Assembly: GCA_001941025.1 (NCBI GenBank)
Contig: MSHE01000016.1
Location: 15,802 to 79,801 of the forward strand
Origin: Lachnospiraceae bacterium Zagget3
GTDB taxonomy: Bacteria; Bacillota_A; Clostridia; Lachnospirales; Lachnospiraceae
Direction of reading: 5' to 3'
Length of the DNA: 64,000 bases
Under the pieces are notes generated by a model, which saw nothing but the letters and a program-made list of their open reading frames with translations, made no database searches and was not told the DNA's origin. This document shows, piece by piece, positions 25,893-34,714 of the stretch (its first letter is position 1; each line of letters starts with the position of its first letter). The position numbers and the translations under genes were made by a program.

Positions 25893-27281
25893 TTAGGAGG
25901 CTTCTGCCGGATCCTCCCGTGTTAGGTGTCTCATCCACGTATACTTTCGGAAGTGTATGAATACCGGGAAACATTTAAAGAACTGGTCGGACTGGGTCAT
26001 TAGCACGACCAGGAGCACGGGCCAGTGCCACCAGAATGCCGACATTAAGGAAAGCGGTATGACAACGCACCAGGTACTGATCAGGTTCATCTTCATCGTA
26101 AACTGCGCGTCACCGGCGCCCTGTATGATGCCGAAACTGACCGGCATCTGATAAGACATACTGACCATGACGACTGCAAAGAGGACGATCATTTGTAAGG
26201 CCAGCGCCGTGGCTTCGTCGTTTAAGCTGTACAGAGACAAAAGCGGCCGCCGAAGGAAGATCAACACCATGGCGAGCCCGAAGCCGATTATGGGGTCGAT
26301 GACGCACAGGGTACGGGCCTCCATCCGCGCCTGCATCTCCTTGCCCTTGCCGATCGTGTTGCCGATTATGACGGTCGAGACGGCAGAGAGAGCCTGTACG
26401 ATTACTTTCAGATACTGGTAGAAGGTCGAGGCCACGGAGTTCGCCGCGATGGCGTTCGCGGAGAGATGCCCCAGGATGGCGGTCTGCAGCGGCACGGAGA
26501 TGCCCCAGACTACCTGCGAGAGCATGATGGGCCAAAACACCTTGGTATAGTCTTTTCTCAGATTAAGGTTAAAGCGCCACACCCCGCCCTCAAACAGGCA
26601 TATTTTCTTGTCGCCCCGCGCCAGATAGATTAGGATGATGACCAGTTCCATCGCCCGCGCGATGAGCGTACCGATCGCCGCGCCGCGGATGCCCATCTCG
26701 GGGAATCCGAGCCTGCCGAAGATCAACACATAGTTGATCCCGACATTTACGATAAGCGACGCGATCGAGATATAGAACGAGATGTTGACGGTCTCCACCG
26801 CCCGCAGGGCAGCCATTAAGATCTGCGTGATGAGAAACAGGAAGAAGGACCACATGACCACCATCAGATACGTATGGCCTTCCGCGATGATTTCCGGGGA
26901 ATCGGTAAAGATCCGCAGTACAAGATTCGGGAACATGCCGCAGATGAAAAGGATGCACCCGCCAACGATAATGCCGAGTTTTAACGCGATGCCGGTTAAG
27001 GTGCGGATCGGCCCGGCTTGCCGTTTTCCCCAGTACTGCGACGCGATAACGACGAGCGTGTTGCCGATGGAGAGCGCGAACTGCTGTACCATGAAAAAGA
27101 CCTGATTGACGGTCGCGGCTCCGGAGAGCGCCTCCTGGCTGTAACTGCCCAACATGATATTGTCCATCATGTTGACGCTGTAGGCTACAACGTTTTGCAG
27201 CGCGACGACAACCAGCAAACGGAAGAGCGTCTTGTAAAACTCCCGGTCTCTTGTAAAAAATGGTTCTTTTCTAGCCTTCAT
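25893..27281 (-). CDS. MATE-family multidrug/sodium antiporter
   Basis: A 462-residue inner-membrane transporter with 12 predicted helices in two similar halves. Typical MATE stretches are seen: NVVAYSVNMMDNIMLGSYSQEALSGAATVNQ in helix 1-2, the ASQYWGKRQ loop, and the second-half MLSQVVWGISVPLQTAILGHLSANAIAANS. MATE pumps export cationic drugs or metabolites with sodium or protons; the substrate cannot be read. A promoter lies upstream at 27304-27331. Downstream on the same strand are tRNA-Ala and tRNA-Val, with no clear terminator between. Confidence 0.9.
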   Translation of the reverse strand: MKARKEPFFTRDREFYKTLFRLLVVVALQNVVAYSVNMMDNIMLGSYSQEALSGAATVNQVFFMVQQFALSIGNTLVVIASQYWGKRQAGPIRTLTGIALKLGIIVGGCILFICGMFPNLVLRIFTDSPEIIAEGHTYLMVVMWSFFLFLITQILMAALRAVETVNISFYISIASLIVNVGINYVLIFGRLGFPEMGIRGAAIGTLIARAMELVIILIYLARGDKKICLFEGGVWRFNLNLRKDYTKVFWPIMLSQVVWGISVPLQTAILGHLSANAIAANSVASTFYQYLKVIVQALSAVSTVIIGNTIGKGKEMQARMEARTLCVIDPIIGFGLAMVLIFLRRPLLSLYSLNDEATALALQMIVLFAVVMVSMSYQMPVSFGIIQGAGDAQFTMKMNLISTWCVVIPLSLMSAFWWHWPVLLVVLMTQSDQFFKCFPVFIHFRKYTWMRHLTREDPAEAS

Positions 27282-27303
27282 AACCCTTTTTCCTTAAACA
27301 TTT

Positions 27304-27331
27304 ATTATAGACCCTTTGTGCAAATATGCAA
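27304..27331 (-). promoter_or_regulatory. Promoter of the MATE gene
   Basis: On the minus strand: TTGCAT (27331-27326), a 16-bp spacer, TATAAT (27309-27304), 23 nt before the start. Confidence 0.75.
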
Positions 27332-27387
27332 GCGGCTGCGGCCTTTACAGCGGGGTAACGCTTTTTACAGATAATTTTAAATTTTTA

Positions 27388-27416
27388 CTGACATTTTAGC
27401 GAAAAGGTGCTATAAT
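27388..27416 (+). promoter_or_regulatory. Promoter of the CarD-like gene
   Basis: CTGACA at 27388-27393, spacer of 17 bp, TATAAT at 27411-27416. Confidence 0.8.
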
Positions 27417-27459
27417 CGCTACACAACTTATCGTCGCATCTTACCGAAGGGGTGAGGAA

Positions 27460-27963
27460 ATGTTTGCCAAAGGAGAATATGTTGTCTATGGCAGCAAGGG
27501 TGTTTGTCTGATCCTGGATATATCCCGGATCGACATCCCGGGCGTGGATCAGGATCGGCTTTATTATGTTATGCAGCCGGTTCAAAATGCGAATGGAACC
27601 GTTTATTTACCGATTGACAGTACCAAAGCCGTGATCCGAAAGGTGATGTCCAAAGACGAAGCGAACAAGCTCATCCGGGACATTCCGGATATCAAGGAGC
27701 TGACGGTGCCCGACGAAAAACGCCGGGAGGCCAGTTACAAGGAAGCCTTGAAGACTTGCAGTGTCTACGCGTGGGTCAGTATCATCAAGGCCCTGTACGC
27801 GCGCAAAAATGAACGGCAGGCCGCGGGGAAAAAGATTACCGCATTGGATGAGCGCTATCTGAAAGCGGCGGAGCATGAACTTTATGAAGAACTTTCGATT
27901 GCGCTGGGGATTCCGCAGGAGGATATGGGACCCTACCTGCAAAGCCACATGGGGGCAACGTAA
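27460..27963 (+). CDS. CarD-like RNA-polymerase-binding regulator
   Basis: A 167-residue protein. Residues 1-60 form a CarD/TRCF-type RNA polymerase interaction domain (FAKGEYVVYGSKGVCLILDI, then YYVMQPVQNANGTVYLPID); residues 65-160 are helical, as in CarD-family C-terminal DNA-binding domains (KALYARKNERQAAGKKITALDERYLKAAEHELYEEL, shortened here in reading). Such proteins bind the polymerase beta lobe and alter promoter opening; clostridial copies are widespread with unclear regulons. AAGGGG precedes the ATG. It has its own promoter and stands between divergent MATE and a downstream PBP gene. Confidence 0.87.
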   Translation: MFAKGEYVVYGSKGVCLILDISRIDIPGVDQDRLYYVMQPVQNANGTVYLPIDSTKAVIRKVMSKDEANKLIRDIPDIKELTVPDEKRREASYKEALKTCSVYAWVSIIKALYARKNERQAAGKKITALDERYLKAAEHELYEELSIALGIPQEDMGPYLQSHMGAT

Positions 27964-27995
27964 CATACGGACAACTGCATAGGAAACCAACGCAT

Positions 27996-28040
27996 GATCG
28001 CCAATATTTTCTATAAATATTGGCGATCCTGTGATATAAT
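27996..28040 (+). promoter_or_regulatory. Perfect 14-bp inverted repeat upstream of an extended -10 element of the PBP gene
   Basis: Arms at 27996-28009 (GATCGCCAATATTT) and 28015-28028, loop TCTAT, followed by TGATATAAT at 28032-28040 (extended -10). The right arm occupies the -35 region. It may be an operator or the CarD gene's terminator lacking a T run. Confidence 0.6.
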
Positions 28041-28103
28041 CGTTGCGGGAGTGCGCAGCACAAAGCAATCCGTATCATACTAAGAGTAGAGGGACGCAGT
28101 CCT

Positions 28104-30599
28104 ATGGCAAAAAAACAAAAACTGCCCAAATCGCATGTCAAGCGCCTGAAGCTTTATCAGGCGGAACATCCGATGAGCCAGGCCCAATATCAAAAGAAGC
28201 TTCACATTGCCCGGAGAAAGAACTTTTTCCGCATTTTCTGGCGCGTGATCCTGATCGTTGTGATTGCGTTGGTGGTGATCTTTTTGGCGGCGAACTTTTG
28301 GCTCTACCGACACAGCGGCATGACGCTGTGGGGCTTCTCTCAGGAGGCAAAGGAGATTGTGGAGGAGAGCAGTCCCGAGGACTTTATATACGCGGAATCC
28401 TCCTTTGTTTACAGCGCTGACGGCACAAGGCTTGCGGAGCTTTCGGAAGACACGGATGCCACGTTCCTCTCTTACGATGAGATTCCGTCCGATGTGGTTG
28501 ACGCGTTTGTGTCTGTGGAGGACCGCTCCTTCTGGACGAACGACGGCGTGGATTACAGCGGTATCGCCCGCGTTATCCTAAACTATATCCGCACGCGCGG
28601 GGAGGTTGTTGAGGGCGCCAGCACGATCACGCAGCAGCTGGCGCGGAATACCTTCCTAACGAATGACAAGACGATCGAGCGCAAGATTGAAGAGATCTTC
28701 ATCGCGCGGGAGATGACGAAAAAGTACTCCAAAGAGGAGATCATGGCATACTACTGCAATACCTGCTGCTTTGCCAACGGCATCTACGGGGTGGAGGATG
28801 CTGCCCAGCAATACTTCGGCCGTTCCGTGCAGGATCTCACGCTCTCTGAGATGGCCTACCTATGCGCGATCCCGAACAGGCCGGAGTACTACAACCCGTT
28901 AAAGGAGCCGCAAAACGCGATCAGCCGTCGGGATAAGATCCTGGGCGATATGGTGGAGTGCGGCTACATCACCGAGAGCGAATCTCTGGAGGCGCAGAGT
29001 CAGTCCATCAAGGTCGCCGAGGTGGAGACAGACGATTCGTTTTACAACTACGAGGTCACGTACGCGATCTACTGCGCCGTGCGTTACTTTATGAAGATGG
29101 ACGGATTTGAATTCCAGTATGAGTTCGAAAGCGACGAGGAATACCAGAGCTACCTGGCAACCTACGACGAGTATTACGCGCAGGCGAAGCACAAGCTCTA
29201 CACCGGCGGGTACGAGGTGGAAACGAGCATCAGCCTGTCGGCTCAGGAGGAGCTGCAGGAGATCCTGGATGAACAGCTCGATGAATTTGATGAGCAAAAC
29301 GAGGAGGGCATCGACGACCTGCAGGGCGCGGTCACGGTGATCAATAATGAGACAGGAAAAGTGACGGCTATCATCGGCGGGCGCTCGCAGAACGAAAATG
29401 AAAAAATCTACTCCTTAAACCGCGCCTATCAGAGCTATGCCCAGCCGGGCAGTTCGTTTAAGCCGCTGGCGGTCTATACGCCGGCGTTGGATAACGGCTA
29501 CGACGCCTATTCCGTACTAAAGAACATCGATGTGGAAGCGGCGATGCAAAGTACCACTCCGGAGATTTCCGAGATGTCCGGAAGCGGAGTCTATCTGATC
29601 AACGCAGTGGAACAGAGCCTAAACGGCTGCGCCTGCTGGCTGTTTAACGAGATCGGGGTGTGGAAAGGCCTTTCCTATGTGCAGGACATGAACTTCGCGC
29701 GGATCATGCCGGAGGACTACAACCTGAGCGCCGCGTTGGGTGGTCTCACCTACGGTGTCACCACGGTAGAGATGGCAAACGCGTATTATACATTGGAAAA
29801 CCACGGCGTTTATACCCAGACAGACTGCATTGAACACATCTACGACAACCGGAGCATAGACATCTATGAGAATCCGGAATCGAAAATCGTTTATTCCGCG
29901 GAGGCCGCGGATGAGATGACGGACATCCTGAAGGGTGTGTTGACAGCTGGCACGGCTTCGAGTTCGGACTGGTACAGCTACACGGAGACCGAGGCGGCCG
30001 GAAAGACCGGCACGACGAACGACAACAAGGCGGGATGGTTCTGCGGCTACACGCCCTATTACACGATTGCGGTCTGGGTCGGCTGCGACAATCCAAAGCC
30101 CGTTGAAGAGCTGCAGGGTGCCACCTATCCGCTTGGCATCTGGGAGGAATCCATGCTGGATCTGATGCAGGATTTGCCGACGCGCTCGTTTGAAAAAGCG
30201 GAAGAGGAAGAAGAAGAGGACTACAGCTGGATGGACGAGGTGTATAACAACGCGTCGAGAGGAAGCTCGAGCGAGAGCTCGGGCGGAAGCTCGGAAGGAG
30301 GCGGTGGCACAGAGTCATCCTGGCAAGAGGAGTCTTCAGAGCCGTCCTGGCAAGAAGAGTTGCCGCAAGAGACATGGGAAGGAACCGAGGAAGAGATCGA
30401 GGAGGAAACGGTCGTAGAAGAGGGATCCACGGAGGAAGCCACGGGTGATGCCACCGCAGGCAATGACGCGGGCGGAGTCGTGGAAACTACGCCTGCCGCC
30501 CAGCCAGAGCCTGAGGCAACCTATGAGCCTGCAGCCGAGGAGCCGACGGCGCAGGAACAGGAGCCTCCGCCGGAGTCCGAACAGCCCGAAGGGGAATAG
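28104..30599 (+). CDS. Class A penicillin-binding protein (transglycosylase/transpeptidase)
   Basis: An 831-residue bifunctional wall synthase. A cytoplasmic basic tail precedes one TM helix (about 45-72). The GT51 domain follows, with catalytic Glu139 in EDRSFW and GASTITQQLARN, and the KKYSKEEIMAYY motif. The transpeptidase has SxxK at Ser450 (PGSSFKPL), SLN near 517 and KTGTT at 634. The last 130 residues are a Ser/Glu/Pro-rich extracellular tail, a feature of Firmicute PBP1. It polymerises lipid II and cross-links strands. AGAGGGA lies 10 nt upstream of the ATG. aroA follows 9 nt downstream. Confidence 0.95.
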   Translation: MAKKQKLPKSHVKRLKLYQAEHPMSQAQYQKKLHIARRKNFFRIFWRVILIVVIALVVIFLAANFWLYRHSGMTLWGFSQEAKEIVEESSPEDFIYAESSFVYSADGTRLAELSEDTDATFLSYDEIPSDVVDAFVSVEDRSFWTNDGVDYSGIARVILNYIRTRGEVVEGASTITQQLARNTFLTNDKTIERKIEEIFIAREMTKKYSKEEIMAYYCNTCCFANGIYGVEDAAQQYFGRSVQDLTLSEMAYLCAIPNRPEYYNPLKEPQNAISRRDKILGDMVECGYITESESLEAQSQSIKVAEVETDDSFYNYEVTYAIYCAVRYFMKMDGFEFQYEFESDEEYQSYLATYDEYYAQAKHKLYTGGYEVETSISLSAQEELQEILDEQLDEFDEQNEEGIDDLQGAVTVINNETGKVTAIIGGRSQNENEKIYSLNRAYQSYAQPGSSFKPLAVYTPALDNGYDAYSVLKNIDVEAAMQSTTPEISEMSGSGVYLINAVEQSLNGCACWLFNEIGVWKGLSYVQDMNFARIMPEDYNLSAALGGLTYGVTTVEMANAYYTLENHGVYTQTDCIEHIYDNRSIDIYENPESKIVYSAEAADEMTDILKGVLTAGTASSSDWYSYTETEAAGKTGTTNDNKAGWFCGYTPYYTIAVWVGCDNPKPVEELQGATYPLGIWEESMLDLMQDLPTRSFEKAEEEEEEDYSWMDEVYNNASRGSSSESSGGSSEGGGGTESSWQEESSEPSWQEELPQETWEGTEEEIEEETVVEEGSTEEATGDATAGNDAGGVVETTPAAQPEPEATYEPAAEEPTAQEQEPPPESEQPEGE

Positions 30600-30608
30600 G
30601 AGCAGTTC

Positions 30609-31976
30609 ATGTTCATTACACGAAGAGAAAAAACAGAACAATATGAAGTGCGCTGCCCCCGGCAGCCGGTGCACTGGGAAGTGGAGGTTCCGGGCTCGAA
30701 GAGCATTACGAACCGGGCTTTGCTTTTGTCCGCGCTCGGGGAAGAAGCCGTGCGGCTTACGGGAGTGCTGTTTTCCGATGATACCTGGTTTTTTGTCGAG
30801 GCACTTCGGGATTTGGGCATCTTTGTTGAGGCGTCCGAGGAAAAACGGCAGATGATCGTGAGCGGCTGTGCCGGGCTGATTCCCCATGGGAGGGCACGGA
30901 TCACAGCAGGCAGTTCCGGGACAACGGCGCGGTTTTTGACGGCGGTGCTGGGGGTCTCTGATGGCACATATGAGATCGCGGCGTTGCCACAGATGGAAGA
31001 ACGGCCGATGCAGCCGCTGTTTGAGGCGCTTGGTGCGCTTGGCGCGCAAATTACCTGGGAGGGCGCTGAGTGGCACCTGCCGGTCCGTCTTACCGGAGCC
31101 GGCTCGCAGTCGGACTGGGTGAAGGTACAGCCGAGGGCTATGCCCGAGGAGGAGCGATCCGAGCGGCATCCGGTATCGATGGAAATGGACATCAGCGAGA
31201 GCACGCAGTTTTTGAGCGCGTTTTTGATGGCTGCCCCTCTGTTCCCCGATGGCGCCCGGATCCGGATCACGAGTGAAAAAAAGGATGGCCCTTACATCCG
31301 TATGACCCGGCAGATGATGGAAGATTTTGGCGTCAATGTATGTTTTGAGGAGGACGCTTATCTCCTTCCGGTCGACGCGAGGTATCAATGTGAGGCTTAT
31401 CACGTGGAGCCGGATGTCTCGGCGGCTTGCTATTTCTATGCTGCAGCGGCCGTTACCGGCGGATATGTTCGGGTAAACGGGATCCACAAAGACAGTTTGC
31501 AGGGGGATCTGGCTTTTCTCGATGTGCTCTCCCGTATGGGATGTGACGTGCGGGAAGAGGAGGACGGCATTGCGGTCACGGGGCCCGCGTCAGGCGCTCT
31601 GCACGGGGTGACCGTGGACATGCGGGATTTTTCGGATCAGGCGCTTACCCTGGCGGCCATTGCGCCTTACGCCGACGCGCCGACGGAGATCAAGAACGTC
31701 GCGCACATCCGGCAGCAGGAGTCGGATCGAATCCAGGCGATCGTGACCAATCTGCGCCGCGCTGGAATCTCCTGCGAAGAGACCCCGGACGGCGTGCGGA
31801 TCGAACCGGGCCGGCCGACGTCGTGCGCGATAGAAACCTTTGACGACCATCGTGTGGCAATGGCGTTTGCGATCATGGGCCTCGGCGCGGACGGGATCGT
31901 GATTGAGGATCCCGCGTGCTGTCGGAAGACATTTAAACAATTTTTTAAGATATTGGATCAATTGTGCAGCGAATGA
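30609..31976 (+). CDS. aroA: 3-phosphoshikimate 1-carboxyvinyltransferase (EPSP synthase)
   Basis: Joins shikimate-3-phosphate and phosphoenolpyruvate in aromatic amino acid synthesis. The 455-residue product has PGSKSITNRALLLSALGE near 30-47, AGSSGTTARFLTAVLG near 101-116 (the glyphosate/PEP region), DISESTQFLSAFLMAAPLF near 197, DFSDQALTLAAIAPY near 340, and the C-terminal DDHRVAMAFAIMGL near 416. It is slightly longer than average because of the region around 165-185 (SQSDWVKVQPRAMPEEERSE). TAGGAGCA precedes the ATG. No other shikimate gene is in the window. Confidence 0.95.
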   Translation: MFITRREKTEQYEVRCPRQPVHWEVEVPGSKSITNRALLLSALGEEAVRLTGVLFSDDTWFFVEALRDLGIFVEASEEKRQMIVSGCAGLIPHGRARITAGSSGTTARFLTAVLGVSDGTYEIAALPQMEERPMQPLFEALGALGAQITWEGAEWHLPVRLTGAGSQSDWVKVQPRAMPEEERSERHPVSMEMDISESTQFLSAFLMAAPLFPDGARIRITSEKKDGPYIRMTRQMMEDFGVNVCFEEDAYLLPVDARYQCEAYHVEPDVSAACYFYAAAAVTGGYVRVNGIHKDSLQGDLAFLDVLSRMGCDVREEEDGIAVTGPASGALHGVTVDMRDFSDQALTLAAIAPYADAPTEIKNVAHIRQQESDRIQAIVTNLRRAGISCEETPDGVRIEPGRPTSCAIETFDDHRVAMAFAIMGLGADGIVIEDPACCRKTFKQFFKILDQLCSE

Positions 31977-31989
31977 GAAGGGGAACGTT

Positions 31990-32838
31990 ATGAAACTGGG
32001 AATTGTGATGGAAGGCGGCGCGAGCCGTACAATTTTTTCCTGCGGGGTAACGGATGTTCTGATGGACGAGGGCATCTATCCCGACTACTTTATCGGGGTG
32101 TCCGCGGGGATTGCCTACGGGGTGTCCTATATCTCCCGGCAGCGCGGCCGGAATGTCGAGTTTACGCAGAAGTATATGCATAGTCCAAAATATATGGGGA
32201 TGCGGTATCTGCTTGACCCGAAGAAAAAGTGTTACTACAATCTGGAGTTTGACTTTGATGAGATTCCGAACCGGCTCGTGCCGTTCGATTATGGGACGCT
32301 GGCGGCCTTTCCGGGGCCGGTGCTCTCCGCGGTCACGAATGTGCGGACCGGAAAGGCGGAATATCTGCAGGTCCCGCCGTATGAGATACATTGGGAGACG
32401 ACGATCGCGAGCTGCTCGCTGCCGGTGCTTTTCCCGCCGGTGAAACTCGGGCACAACTACTATCTGGATGGCGGACTCGCCGATCCGATTCCGTTTGAGA
32501 AGGCGCTGGCAGACGGCTGCGACCGCGTTGTCGTGATCCTGACCCGTGAGCGGGACTATGTAAAAAAACGGGAGCGGGGCACCGTTGTCGTGGACTTCAT
32601 ATATCAGAAGTACCCGACGATCGTGGAGTGTATGAAGAGACGCGCGAAGTTTTACAACGAGACGACCGAACGGCTCTTTGCGGCAGAGAAGCGGGGGGAT
32701 GTCTTTGTCATCACGCCGTGGGATACATTCGGAGTCGGCCTTACCGAGGGCGACTGGGCGAAACTGGAGCCGCTCTATCTGGAAGGCGTCGCCGTGATGC
32801 GTGAGCGGATGGAAGACTTGCGGAAGTACCTGCAGTAG
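31990..32838 (+). CDS. Patatin-like phospholipase
   Basis: A 282-residue cytoplasmic lipid acyl hydrolase candidate. It begins KLGIVMEGGASRTIFSCGV (oxyanion glycines), has the nucleophile Ser38 in IGVSAGIAYG and the dyad Asp160 in YYLDGGLADPIPF. This is the bacterial YjjU/RssA-like branch by general appearance. I start at the ATG at 31990, preceded by AGAAGGGGA, not at the upstream in-frame ATG inside aroA. It follows aroA by 13 nt and is probably in the same operon. Substrate unknown. Confidence 0.9.
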   Translation: MKLGIVMEGGASRTIFSCGVTDVLMDEGIYPDYFIGVSAGIAYGVSYISRQRGRNVEFTQKYMHSPKYMGMRYLLDPKKKCYYNLEFDFDEIPNRLVPFDYGTLAAFPGPVLSAVTNVRTGKAEYLQVPPYEIHWETTIASCSLPVLFPPVKLGHNYYLDGGLADPIPFEKALADGCDRVVVILTRERDYVKKRERGTVVVDFIYQKYPTIVECMKRRAKFYNETTERLFAAEKRGDVFVITPWDTFGVGLTEGDWAKLEPLYLEGVAVMRERMEDLRKYLQ

Positions 32839-32888
32839 CGCTGCGGGGCCGGCAGCGGAAGTTTTGGAGAACAAAGGATTATGGAATT

Positions 32889-33374
32889 ATGGTATATGGA
32901 AGATTTGCGGTAGAAAAAGCAGATTTGGAAGCGGCAAACGAGATCATAAGAACGGTGTTTGAGGAAGAGTTGGGGTTTCCCGAACAGAGCGACGGGGAGG
33001 AATTTTTTCTGAGCGCGCTTGTTTTTACCGGTGATCCCGACCAACCTGCGTCCGGGGAGTCTGCCGGAGCCGCGCCTGCCGGCGCGGGGCGCCTTGTATT
33101 CGACGGCACGCGCGTTTCCCTCGCGGAGGTGGCTGTGCTGCCGCCGTACCGCGGGCAGGCATACGGAGACTTTCTCGTACGGCTCCTGATCGACCGGGCC
33201 GGGCAGGCGGGGGCGGCCGAGATCCGGATTGACGCCCTTGCGGGGACGGAGGAATTTTTCACTGGAATCGGCTTTTTGCCGGACGGGGAGCCCTTCGCGC
33301 GCGATGGCGGGATGTGGCAGCCGATGGTGCTTGTTGTAAAAGAGATGCATCGCTGTGAGGGCTGCCGGCCATAG
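32889..33374 (+). CDS. GNAT-family N-acetyltransferase
   Basis: A 161-residue protein with the acetyl-CoA-binding signature VSLAEVAVLPPYRGQAYGDFLVRLLIDRA (split here: VAVLPPYRGQAYG is the key part) and the C-terminal FFTGIGFLPDGEPF typical of GNAT enzymes. A Pro/Ala/Gly-rich stretch (residues 52-68) interrupts the first half of the domain. The start is ATG 32889; an earlier ATG at 32881 is in another frame and stops after ten codons. It lies 50 nt downstream of the patatin gene. Acceptor substrate unknown. Confidence 0.82.
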   Translation: MVYGRFAVEKADLEAANEIIRTVFEEELGFPEQSDGEEFFLSALVFTGDPDQPASGESAGAAPAGAGRLVFDGTRVSLAEVAVLPPYRGQAYGDFLVRLLIDRAGQAGAAEIRIDALAGTEEFFTGIGFLPDGEPFARDGGMWQPMVLVVKEMHRCEGCRP

Positions 33375-33389
33375 GCAAAGAAAATGCGC

Positions 33390-33418
33390 TTGCAGGATGC
33401 ATACAAACTACGTATACT
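33390..33418 (+). promoter_or_regulatory. Promoter of the OFA-family transporter
   Basis: TTGCAG at 33390-33395, spacer of 17 bp, TATACT at 33413-33418, 17 bp before the ATG. Confidence 0.7.
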
Positions 33419-33434
33419 GTAGGATACAAAACGT

Positions 33435-34697
33435 ATGAAAGACAGTGCGATGAAAAGTTTGAACCGGTGGACATACGTGATCATCGGTGTCATTGTCCTG
33501 CTTCTCGCGGGACTGGTGTACGCGTGGACCGTCATGTCCCAGTCGATCGGCGCGGCGCGTCCCGATTGGACCGCCCAGCAGTTGTCTGTCACCTTTACGC
33601 TGGTCATGGTATTTTTCTGTGCCGGCGCGTTTCTGGCAGGCACCTTCTCAAAGAAGGTCAGCCCGCGGATCTTTATACTGTGCTCCGGCATCCTTTTCTT
33701 CGTCGGATTTTTTGTCGCGGCCGCAACCGGCATGACCCCGGCACTGCTCTATGTGGGCTTTGGAGTCCTGTGCGGTCTCGGCGCGGGCATAGCCTATAAC
33801 ACGGTCATGAGCACCATGCTGACGTGGTTTCCCGACAAGCAGGGGCTGGTCTCGGGGATTCTTTTAATGGGATTTGGCATAGGCGCCTTTCTCATTGACA
33901 ATGTTTTTAATGCCGTTACCCCGATTGACGGCTCGGACGCGTGGAAGAGCACCTTTCGGGGCTTCGGCATCGTGATCGTCGTTGTTTTTGTGATCTGCTG
34001 CTTCTTTTTTGTAAAGCCGGGTCCGGACTTTCATCCGGAAAACGGCAGGGAAAAAGCGCAGCGTGAGCCGGCGAGCGAGTTGAATACCGGCCAGATGGTG
34101 CGGAAACCGACATTTTGGTTTTACTATGTATGGACTGTTTTTGCCAGTTCCGCGGGGCTGACACTTGTGTCACAAGGGAGCGGCATCGCGACGGAAGTCG
34201 GGGTGGCGGTGTCGGCCGGCATGATCGCGGTGGTGGTCGGGCTGATCTCTATCTTTGACGGGGTCGGCCGTGTGATCTTTGGCGCGCTGCATGACCGTAC
34301 GGGGCACCGGGTTCCGATGTCCCTTGTCATGGCCGTCTATGTCGCGTCGGCGCTGGTCCTCATCCTGGCGCTGCGCACGGGCGCGTTTTCGCTGATCGTC
34401 GTAGGCTTTATCCTGGGTGGACTGGGGCACGGTGGGGTCACGCCGACGAACTCGGCGTTGATCCGGGATTTCTTTGGACGCAAAAACTATGCGATGAATT
34501 TTTCGGTGGTCACCACAGATCTGTTGATCGCGTCGTTTGGATCCACCATCGCGGGAAGGTTGTATGACACAACGCATTCCTACATGGCAATGAACTATAT
34601 GATCATCATTCTTATTGTGGTTGCGTTTGTCGCGTTTTTTGGTGTCCGCAGACCGAAGCCGCAGGCAGAGGAGGCGGCACGGAAAGAGGAGATCTGA
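33435..34697 (+). CDS. MFS transporter, OFA (oxalate/formate antiporter-like) family
   Basis: A 420-residue, 12-helix transporter. Helix 1 reads RWTYVIIGVIVLLLAGLVYAWTV, typical of OFA carriers, followed by SWxxxQLSVTFTLVM-like spacing in TAQQLSVTFTLVMVFFCAGAF; loop 2-3 has GTFSKKVSPR, helix 5 GFGIGAFL, and loop 8-9 FGALHDRTGHRVPM. The family exchanges or co-transports small monocarboxylates. The central loop after helix 6 is charged. AAACGTATGAAAG contains no clear ribosome site; an internal ATG at codon 6 is a possible alternative start. It is followed 17 nt later by a flippase-like gene. Confidence 0.87.
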   Translation: MKDSAMKSLNRWTYVIIGVIVLLLAGLVYAWTVMSQSIGAARPDWTAQQLSVTFTLVMVFFCAGAFLAGTFSKKVSPRIFILCSGILFFVGFFVAAATGMTPALLYVGFGVLCGLGAGIAYNTVMSTMLTWFPDKQGLVSGILLMGFGIGAFLIDNVFNAVTPIDGSDAWKSTFRGFGIVIVVVFVICCFFFVKPGPDFHPENGREKAQREPASELNTGQMVRKPTFWFYYVWTVFASSAGLTLVSQGSGIATEVGVAVSAGMIAVVVGLISIFDGVGRVIFGALHDRTGHRVPMSLVMAVYVASALVLILALRTGAFSLIVVGFILGGLGHGGVTPTNSALIRDFFGRKNYAMNFSVVTTDLLIASFGSTIAGRLYDTTHSYMAMNYMIIILIVVAFVAFFGVRRPKPQAEEAARKEEI

Positions 34698-34714
34698 GAC
34701 AGGGTTAAAACATT

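Noticed and set aside
32879..33733. A 284-codon minus-strand frame.
   Set aside because: It is antisense to the GNAT and MFS genes, which have clear family motifs and promoter/ribosome signals; the frame itself has none.
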